A stretch of 64,000 nt of DNA, from the NCBI GenBank assembly GCA_009859145.1, contig VRVR01000031.1, positions 124,001 to 188,000 on the forward strand, written 5' to 3'. The notes below the pieces were generated by a model, which worked only from the letters and a program-made list of their open reading frames with translations, was not told where the DNA came from and did not search any database. This document shows positions 57,533-64,000 of this stretch, one piece after another; the first letter of the stretch is position 1; each line of letters begins with the position of its first letter. Source of the stretch: Andalucia godoyi. Taxonomy: Eukaryota > Discoba > Jakobea > Jakobida > Andaluciidae. The position numbers and the translations under genes were made by a program.

Positions 57533-58093
57533 ATGTCTGGTAGAAATGCCAAATTAGTGGCGGTGCTGGAAAAAACAATCTCTGCTGGAGTTTCCGGCTG
57601 CCCATTCGAGACCTTCCTTGCTTTCTTCCCGTTTGCGACATCCGAAGCAGACCAAAACTTTTTGTTTGAGAGTTATTCGGAATTAATGCAGATGCTGCGG
57701 AGCAACATTGATGCCGAGTTCTCCAAGATTTGCGAAGAAATGCAGCTTTCGCCCAAATTAGATCGCCTGGATGAGCTTTTTTCACGGCATCAACAAGATT
57801 TGAAGGATGGCAAGCTTGATTACAAGGAAATGGATCCAATGCAGTATGCGAAAGATCTTGAAGCCCAAACATATTGGGAAGAAATTCGAGCCATTGAGGA
57901 GGAGACAGAGAAGCTACTTGCCGAAAACAGCGGTATTGAACGAGAGATTGCAGCAGCCCTGAAGGAGATGTCAAGCAATCGCAAATCGCTTGAGAGGACA
58001 GCTGTTGTTTTAGCACAGTCTGCGAACGATGCTGCCGATGCTCTCGAGGTTGTTTCTCGTTGGAGGCAGCAGACAGTTTCTGATCTGCCATGA
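57533..58093 (+). CDS. PMF1: Kinetochore MIS12-complex subunit, PMF1/Nnf1-like
   Basis: This 186-residue protein resembles the Nnf1 domain of PMF1, a MIS12-complex subunit linking the inner kinetochore to microtubule-binding proteins. Parallels to human PMF1 are the opening helix (KLVAVLEKTISAGVSG), the aromatic FETFLAFFPF segment, the helix NFLFESYSELMQMLRSNIDA and EFSKICEEMQL. An acidic coiled coil follows near 125-170 (WEEIRAIEEETEKLLAEN). Similarity is moderate and this family evolves fast. The ATG at 57533 (MSGRNAKLV) follows an in-frame upstream extension that lacks an ATG. Confidence 0.6.
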   Translation: MSGRNAKLVAVLEKTISAGVSGCPFETFLAFFPFATSEADQNFLFESYSELMQMLRSNIDAEFSKICEEMQLSPKLDRLDELFSRHQQDLKDGKLDYKEMDPMQYAKDLEAQTYWEEIRAIEEETEKLLAENSGIEREIAAALKEMSSNRKSLERTAVVLAQSANDAADALEVVSRWRQQTVSDLP

Positions 58094-58500
58094 TGCCATG
58101 ATGCCTGTGCATTGTGCACTGTGTCATCTGTTAGACTATCAAACTCTATTGGCGTTCATCCACTTTGGGCGATTTATCTTTACGGACCTTCCCGCCCCAA
58201 AGGATCGACTCACTCGCTATTGTGGCAAACTCTCCACGCCAGATTTCCTGTTGTCCGTTGTCCGTTGTCCGTTGTCGTGGGCTTCTGTGGTGGTCGCCAA
58301 GACATTCCAAAAATCATCACGGAAATCGTTCTTTAGTTTGAGAATCGCTGCGAAAGCTCCCCCTGCATGCCTTTCGTGTACATTATTTTTAATTAAAAAA
58401 AAGCTTCGCTACGCTCGCTGACAAACAAAAAACCAAACAACCAAACAGCAAAATAAACAAGTAGAAAATAATGAAGAACACTGTTATTTATGACTGTGCA

Positions 58501-59133
58501 TCACGACCTCTTTGGTGCCACAACATCGTCATTCTGGAGTCTCACAACGGTGTTACAAGAGTTGACGAGCTGGACGACATTTAGGAACTGCTTAAGCAAA
58601 AATACAGGGGCGCACAGGAGCATTGGGAAGAACGCAATAGATGAATGATTCCACCAAAAGAGGAACACGTAGAAAAACTCATTGAGCAAGCACACGCCTC
58701 CGAGGACAATGCGGTTGTTGTAATACAAGTGCAGCAAGAAGAACTGCTTGACTTGTTTTCCGGTTTTGTCCAGGACTACCTTGTGCGACTCTGATCCCTG
58801 CGACAGAGAAGAGTACATTCGGAACCAATGTGAGAAAATGTCGAGGAACACAAGTGAGACAAACGTGGAAGTATAGACAGGATACGTCTGTGCGAGGATC
58901 ATGCAGAGTCCAGCAGTTCCGCATCGATCTGTAACCATGTCCAGGACCGCTCCGAGTTTGGAGGACTGACCAAGGAGTCGTGCGGCATACCCATCCGCTG
59001 CATCAAGAAGAAACGATGCAGAGTACATCCAAAGGAACATCACATAATCTCGCGACGCGACCGCGAATCCAGCAAGCGCCAGAATCACGCGCGCATATCC
59101 AATCAAGTTGGGCACATAAAAGTACACACTCAT
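58501..59133 (-). CDS. PIS1: Phosphatidylinositol synthase (CDP-alcohol phosphotransferase)
   Basis: This 210-residue membrane enzyme makes phosphatidylinositol from CDP-diacylglycerol and myo-inositol in the ER. The CDP-alcohol motif is complete: DAADGYAARLLGQSSKLGAV, then LDMVTDR (DGxxARx8GxxxDxxxD). The N-terminal VYFYVPNLIGYARVI segment is typical of PI synthases (YxYIPNLIGYxR). About six hydrophobic helices are present. Family size is 210-220. The start is ATG 59133 (MSVYFYVPNLI); a longer frame has no ATG. It is divergent from RCE1, with a shared promoter full of microsatellites. Confidence 0.93.
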   Translation of the reverse strand: MSVYFYVPNLIGYARVILALAGFAVASRDYVMFLWMYSASFLLDAADGYAARLLGQSSKLGAVLDMVTDRCGTAGLCMILAQTYPVYTSTFVSLVFLDIFSHWFRMYSSLSQGSESHKVVLDKTGKQVKQFFLLHLYYNNRIVLGGVCLLNEFFYVFLFWWNHSSIAFFPMLLCAPVFLLKQFLNVVQLVNSCNTVVRLQNDDVVAPKRS

Positions 59134-59226
59134 GACAACCTCCCCGCCGAGCAACTACAATAAAAGAGCGCAGCGCACAAACGCAAATTTGGAAAAAACA
59201 AAACAAATCAAAACAAAAAATAATTC

Positions 59227-59277
<51 letters not shown>
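59227..59277. repeat. (TAA)n microsatellite
   Basis: About 17 TAA units lie 93 bp upstream of the PI synthase start (minus strand), in the PIS1/RCE1 divergent promoter. Confidence 0.97.
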
Positions 59278-59519
59278 CACTTCAGGAATGGAAGGAATGG
59301 AAAGGACGAAAATGAGGCTGCCCGTGCTTGCTGACCTACGAGTTTTCTCAGCTGCTTTGACCGCTCATTTGCGGGTTTTTATTGACTGCGTGGGCCGCAG
59401 GTTGACTTGATGCAAGGACCGTTCCCGCGTTTTTTAAAATTTATTTCGACCGACTCGGTGGATTCATGTGCTTTAAGCATGCGTGGTGTAGCTGAGGAAG
59501 GAGAAAGAAGAAAGAAGAA

Positions 59520-59633
<114 letters not shown>

Positions 59634-59639
59634 AAGAGA

Positions 59640-60725
59640 ATGGCGAGTGTCATTGTACTGTACATAGTTCTTGTACCGGTCTTGTTTGTTGCGGGACTGT
59701 ACACTGCACCTGGATCGCATCGCCACGTGCGAGATGATCCAACAGTGATTCGCCATCGGATGATTTCTACGCTTGCAACATCCCTTCTCATCACTTTGCT
59801 TTCGTATTTTGCCTATTCCACCACGTCGGCATCATCATCTGCCGCTGCTGCTGCTGCCGCTTCCGAGGAAGGATCATGGAGCATACCGTACTCATGGATG
59901 GACTGGATGGGACTTCGTTTCTGCTGGAAAACACATGTGCTTGGAATGGCCCTTGCATGGATGCACGTTTCAATTCTGTTTGCAGGACCTCTGCTAACGT
60001 CCTTTCTTGCATTCTGCTCGCGATCTCCGAAGTTCAGTATCTGCGGTGCGAAAGACCTAGAGAAGAAGACCTGCACGAACAAGAATAAGAACGAAAACGA
60101 GAATGGGACGATGGCGGTGCTGGCAGGTCAAGGTCGAGTGGTCTTGAAAGCCGTTCGAGATGTGCTGGGTATTACTGTCGAATATGCATGGTTTGTTGCT
60201 GCATCCGCGTTCCGAGAAGTGTGTGAACTGCAAGGGTTCAGAGACTATTTTGTCGCTCCGTTGGCGGAGGAATGGTGCTTTCGGGCTTGTTTGTGCTCCA
60301 TGATTGCTCATCTTCTTGGACCTACGGCGCTTTGGTCCATCTGCTGCTATTCAGGAATTCTCTTTGGTATCTCGCATCTTCATTTCGTCGTTGAGCGCGT
60401 CGTAGCGCACAACCTGGCGTTCAAGCAAGCGTTTCTGAATGCGCTTTTTCATGCATCATTTACTTCTATATTCGGATTGTATGCGGCAACGTTTTTCATG
60501 ACCACCGGATCACTTCCTGCTGTCGTGGCGGTTCACTGCCTCTGCAATTGGTACGGGTTCCCGGACACCAGCCAGATCGACGAGGAGCTGACTAGACCAT
60601 TGCACAAACGTCTTGCCTGGATCGCGTACTTTGCGGGACTTTGCCTGTTCCTCATCATTTGGCTCGCCTTTATCAGGCCGTCTCTCTGGTATTTCCCGTC
60701 TCCATATGCTTTCCCGATTTCATGA
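59640..60725 (+). CDS. RCE1: CAAX prenyl protease 2 (RCE1)
   Basis: This 361-residue polytopic protein belongs to the ABI/RCE1 family, which removes the AAX tripeptide from farnesylated or geranylgeranylated proteins such as Ras and Rab GTPases in the ER membrane. Catalytic motifs are AEEWCFRACL (EExxxR), FGISHLHFVVE (FxxxH) and HCLCNWYGFPDT (HxxxN). Human RCE1 has the equivalent SHFCNYMGFP segment. Six to eight hydrophobic helices are seen. The ATG at 59640 follows a 108 bp GA tract; codon 2 onward (MASVIVLYIVL) forms the first membrane helix. Confidence 0.93.
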   Translation: MASVIVLYIVLVPVLFVAGLYTAPGSHRHVRDDPTVIRHRMISTLATSLLITLLSYFAYSTTSASSSAAAAAAASEEGSWSIPYSWMDWMGLRFCWKTHVLGMALAWMHVSILFAGPLLTSFLAFCSRSPKFSICGAKDLEKKTCTNKNKNENENGTMAVLAGQGRVVLKAVRDVLGITVEYAWFVAASAFREVCELQGFRDYFVAPLAEEWCFRACLCSMIAHLLGPTALWSICCYSGILFGISHLHFVVERVVAHNLAFKQAFLNALFHASFTSIFGLYAATFFMTTGSLPAVVAVHCLCNWYGFPDTSQIDEELTRPLHKRLAWIAYFAGLCLFLIIWLAFIRPSLWYFPSPYAFPIS

Positions 60726-61399
60726 AGTATCCAATCGGCCGTGGTATTGGTATTACAGCACCACGACAGACGAAATCGTCACATTCCAAAAAAGAAAAGA
60801 AAAATCCAGTAATACTAATGAATATTTATAGAGTGTTTTTTTTTCCTTTTTCCTTTTTCTTTTGGTGTAGTATTGAATGTTCTATCACAGAGGTTTGCTG
60901 GCTTCTCAATTTATGAGATCCAAGTGCTGGTTTCTCGCATTGCTTGCCCTGAACTCCAATGTCTAAACTGCTGTTGACTTGGTGTTTGCATTTAATTAAG
61001 CGTTGTCGTTGTCCTGTACTCACAAGAACATCTCCCAAGTCTATTCCTTTTGGTTCGCCTTTTCCCTCCCCCCAATTTGGCATATACAGAACAAACACGG
61101 CCCAGACACCGTTCTGACGAAGAAGAACACACGGATCCGCAGATCTTCATTCTTGCTTCACTCATAAGCCATTGCGTAGGTCGCATGGATCGTGAAACGG
61201 TCGCAGGCAGCAGAATCGAATGTTTAGAAAGACTTTCATGTTTATTGCTTTAGACACTGCTGCTTCCGAACCAAATAGGACAAGAGGAATCGGAATCGGA
61301 ATCGGACTGCGGAAAAAAAAACACACACCCACATCCACACCCACACACAAAAACAACGCCACGCTGCTTCTCGAACGAAGGCGTCTTTTTTTTTAATTT
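60726..61399. other. Convergent spacer, no gene seen
   Basis: This 670 bp between convergent RCE1 and SERCA contains a short GGAATC repeat (61284-61306) and an A/C-rich tract (61312-61351). No gene or RNA is recognised. Confidence 0.75.
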
Positions 61400-64000
61400 T
61401 TAGTGCTGTTTCTTCTTGAGCGATCTCGGAAGGATCACGGACCTTGAATACGCTTTTAGAACTTCGTCGATGAACACAACTGGTGCGGAGAAGGCAAGAA
61501 CAGCAATCCATTCGTCGAAAGACAGTGCGGCGACTCCGAACACACCGCTAAAGAAGGGGATGTACAGAATTCCAAAATGAAGAACAAAAGACGTGGAGAT
61601 CGCCAGGATCAGCCAAGGGTTAACCCAGGGAGGCATTCTGAAGATGGACTGATCTTCCGACACTGCATTGCAAGCATTAAACATCTCAATGGTAACCAGA
61701 ACAGACAGCGCAACGGTCGCAGGCCTGGGATCGAAAAACGCCGAGCAGTCAAACCCGTTGGCAAACGCATGTTCCGTGGCTTCGCAGCTGTGGAAGGTTG
61801 TAAGCTCAGCCCACGACATCTTCGGTCCGTGTTCATACGACAAGAACCACCAAGCAAACCCAGCGATAGTAGCCACACCAACGTACACTCCAATAACCAT
61901 GTAACGGAAAAATAGCCAGCGTGTGACCAGCGGATCGTCACGATTTCGCGGCTGCTGTTGCATGATACCAGCATCAGCAGGATTGAAACCCAGAGCAGTG
62001 GCAGGAAGACCATCCGTTACAAGATTAACCCACAAAAGTTGGACGGGCACAAGAGCCTCGGGCATTCCGAGAAGCGCGGTAAGCACGATGCAAACAACTT
62101 CTCCAATGTTGGACGAAATCAGATAGCGAATAAACTGTTTGGTATTGTTGTAGATTGCACGACCTTCCTCAACTGCAGACACAATCGTGGAGAAGTTATC
62201 GTCCGCAAGAATCATGTCGCACGCTCCCTTTGCAACCTCAGTTCCTGATCCCATCGCAATACCAATATCCGCAGCCTTCAGTGCAGAGGAGTCGTTAACG
62301 CCGTCTCCCGTCATTGCAACCACTTGCGACCGTTCCTGCAACATGCGAACAATTTCCATCTTGTGCGACGGAATCACGCGAGAGAATACGACTGCATTCT
62401 GGCATGCAACATTCTTCTCCGCAAGGGACATCGCACCAAACTCTCGACCAGTAAAAGAACGGCCTGCAAACGGGTTGGACGGATCAAAATTCGGCGACGC
62501 AGACGATGACAGCGACGACGATGATGAAGAAGGAGCAGACGCAACATTCGCGGCAAGCCCAATGCGCTTGGCAATTGCTTCCGCAGTAACCTTGTTGTCA
62601 CCGGTGATCATGACAACGCGAATTCCAGCAGTGTGGCATCGAGCAATGGCACTGAAAACCTCTTCCCGAGGCGGATCCAGCAGGCCCACCATTCCCACAA
62701 ACGTGAGACCACTTTCGACACCTGCAAACTTGGCAGGATCCGCGAGCTCGTCTCGAGTAGGTGCTCCTGGCCCGACGCTGACAATCTCACGATACGCAAG
62801 AGCAAGACAGCGCAAAGGAGTCTCACCCTCGGATCCGAACCTGTCCATCTCACTTTGAAGTCGCAGGCGACCAGTCGCAGACAAGTCCACAACCGAGCCG
62901 TCGGAGCGCAACACATGTGAAGAGCGTTCAAGAATCGCTTCGGGAGCTCCCTTGACAAGCAACAACTGGTATGGAGTACGCTTTCCGGAAGACTGAGGAG
63001 TAACGATGACGGACATGGACTTTCTCTCTCGCGTAAATTCGAGAGTGGTTGTTGTCGCATAAAGTTGAGATAAAACCGAACTGGCAGCAAGCGGATTCGA
63101 CGTGGAAGAACGAGCCTCGATTCCCTGTCCGCTTCCTTCCAACAAACCAATCTTCTCGACAAGAACACGAAGCGCAGCTTCAGTGGGCTCACCCACACGT
63201 TCAAAAGCGGCTGACTTCTCACTGTACCGAACAGACGACTCGTTGCACAGTGCTGCAATTCGCGCAATCCAACGGAACACGGGGGCAGCAGCAGCGATGG
63301 AAGCAGACGGAAGATGTCCAATGGTCGGGTTGTACTGCGTATCGGAAACGTCGACTTCCTGAAGTTCCTGAGTCAATGTCGGAAGAGCGTACAACACTTT
63401 AACGGCCGACATGCGGTTCGTCGTCAATGTTCCCGTCTTGTCAGAGCAAATGACAGTGGTACAGCCAAGAGTTTCGACGGACGGAAGCGAGCGAACAATT
63501 GCATTTTTCTTCGCCATCTTGCGAGTTGCAAGAGCCAAACAAGTGGTGACAACGGCAGGAAGGCCCTCAGGAATGGCTGCAACAGCGAGGGCAACAGCAA
63601 TCTTGAAGTAATAGACGGCGCCTCGCAAGACTCCGCCGTGAGACGGATCCCAAAAGTGATTCACATTCAGAACCCACACGGCAATGCAGATGTACATGAT
63701 ATACTTTGCCAGATCCTCGCCGAATTCATCGAGCTTCTCCTGCAACGGAGTCTTGTTTGCTCCAACATCCTCGACATCCTGCTGAATCTTTCCGAGCTCG
63801 CAGTTCATTCCAGTGGCAACCACGACAGCAATACCTGAGCCGTAGACAATCGTCGTTCCAGAGAAGAGCATGTTCGTCTGACTCTGCAGCTCAAGGGATC
63901 CAGAGTCCTTTCCGCTAGCAACGATCGCATCCGGGAACTTGAGAACCGCGTCGGACTCACCGGTCATTGCGGATTGTTCCGCACGCAGCGTGGTTGAGGA
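61400..64000 (-). CDS. SERCA: SERCA-type P-type calcium ATPase, N-terminus cut by the window edge
   Basis: The last 867 codons of a P2A calcium pump are present; the gene continues beyond the right edge, where SAMTGESDAVLK (the actuator TGES loop) is read with LRAEQ before it. Also seen are the M4 calcium site VAAIPEGLPA, phosphorylation site CSDKTGTLTTNRM, KGAPEAILERS, TGDGVNDSSALKAADIGIAM, and M5-M10 with LLWVNLVTDGLPATALGFNPAD. It moves calcium into the ER. The C-terminus ends KKKQH, where Lys at -3 and -4 forms a KKXX ER retrieval signal. It is SERCA rather than PMCA, as there is no calmodulin tail. Confidence 0.95.
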   Translation of the reverse strand, partial: SSTTLRAEQSAMTGESDAVLKFPDAIVASGKDSGSLELQSQTNMLFSGTTIVYGSGIAVVVATGMNCELGKIQQDVEDVGANKTPLQEKLDEFGEDLAKYIMYICIAVWVLNVNHFWDPSHGGVLRGAVYYFKIAVALAVAAIPEGLPAVVTTCLALATRKMAKKNAIVRSLPSVETLGCTTVICSDKTGTLTTNRMSAVKVLYALPTLTQELQEVDVSDTQYNPTIGHLPSASIAAAAPVFRWIARIAALCNESSVRYSEKSAAFERVGEPTEAALRVLVEKIGLLEGSGQGIEARSSTSNPLAASSVLSQLYATTTTLEFTRERKSMSVIVTPQSSGKRTPYQLLLVKGAPEAILERSSHVLRSDGSVVDLSATGRLRLQSEMDRFGSEGETPLRCLALAYREIVSVGPGAPTRDELADPAKFAGVESGLTFVGMVGLLDPPREEVFSAIARCHTAGIRVVMITGDNKVTAEAIAKRIGLAANVASAPSSSSSSLSSSASPNFDPSNPFAGRSFTGREFGAMSLAEKNVACQNAVVFSRVIPSHKMEIVRMLQERSQVVAMTGDGVNDSSALKAADIGIAMGSGTEVAKGACDMILADDNFSTIVSAVEEGRAIYNNTKQFIRYLISSNIGEVVCIVLTALLGMPEALVPVQLLWVNLVTDGLPATALGFNPADAGIMQQQPRNRDDPLVTRWLFFRYMVIGVYVGVATIAGFAWWFLSYEHGPKMSWAELTTFHSCEATEHAFANGFDCSAFFDPRPATVALSVLVTIEMFNACNAVSEDQSIFRMPPWVNPWLILAISTSFVLHFGILYIPFFSGVFGVAALSFDEWIAVLAFSAPVVFIDEVLKAYSRSVILPRSLKKKQH

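Overview
This window is nuclear DNA of a free-living-type unicellular eukaryote. About 31 protein genes lie on both strands in 64 kb, roughly one per 2 kb. The recognisable ones are all eukaryotic: alpha-SNAP, dynein LC8, SERCA, PP4c, RCE1, DPAGT1/ALG7, PI synthase and nephrocystin-4. Almost every coding region is a single open frame that reaches full family length, so the genome is very intron-poor; no recognised gene needs an intron. TAA, TAG and TGA all end genes, so the code looks standard. Nephrocystin-4, an RNF32-type protein and LC8 suggest a flagellated cell. A C2-arrestin-SAM protein and a SANBR-type BTB protein add to a protist profile. I cannot name the species or phylum from sequence alone.

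Layout. 1-14.9 kb: a ubiquitin-like protein cut by the left edge, alpha-SNAP, a double-RING/IQ protein (RNF32-like), an RPA-interacting-protein homologue, a C2-arrestin-SAM protein, HEATR6, LC8, two unidentified small genes and the phosphatase methylesterase PPME1. 15-25.9 kb: two large coiled-coil proteins (one ending in a SPRY domain), a small orphan, and a LOG-family nucleotide hydrolase. 26-44 kb: CLC transporter, mitochondrial cytochrome c peroxidase, a TPR protein, ALG7, a 2.5 kb gene-poor stretch, a PUS1-type pseudouridine synthase, a TBC1D22-type RabGAP and another coiled-coil protein. 44.5-51.1 kb: an EF-hand gene and nephrocystin-4, convergent and 24 bp apart, enclosed by a near-perfect inverted repeat with arms of about 597 bp. 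51.5-64 kb: an orphan small protein, PPCDC, the SANBR-like protein, PP4c, a PMF1/Nnf1-like kinetochore protein, PI synthase, RCE1, and SERCA cut by the right edge.

The most unusual structure is a dispersed non-coding repeat family (called A here). It has four copies: two identical-core copies forming the inverted repeat around the EF-hand/NPHP4 pair, one diverged copy with an internal deletion at 19.6 kb, and one short derivative in the divergent promoter at 3.6 kb. The identity of the two arms stops abruptly inside the element while the element tails differ, which suggests recent gene conversion. A second, weaker family (B) shares boxes between 7.0-7.7 kb, 24.7 kb and 26.2-27.0 kb. Microsatellites, especially GA tracts, sit repeatedly in 5' regions, one directly against the RCE1 start codon.

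Functionally linked genes include PP4c and PPME1 (phosphatase and a methylesterase of the PP2A family), ALG7, RCE1, PI synthase and SERCA (ER membrane functions), and NPHP4, the EF-hand protein, RNF32-like and LC8 (candidate ciliary functions). The mix otherwise looks like an ordinary housekeeping stretch.
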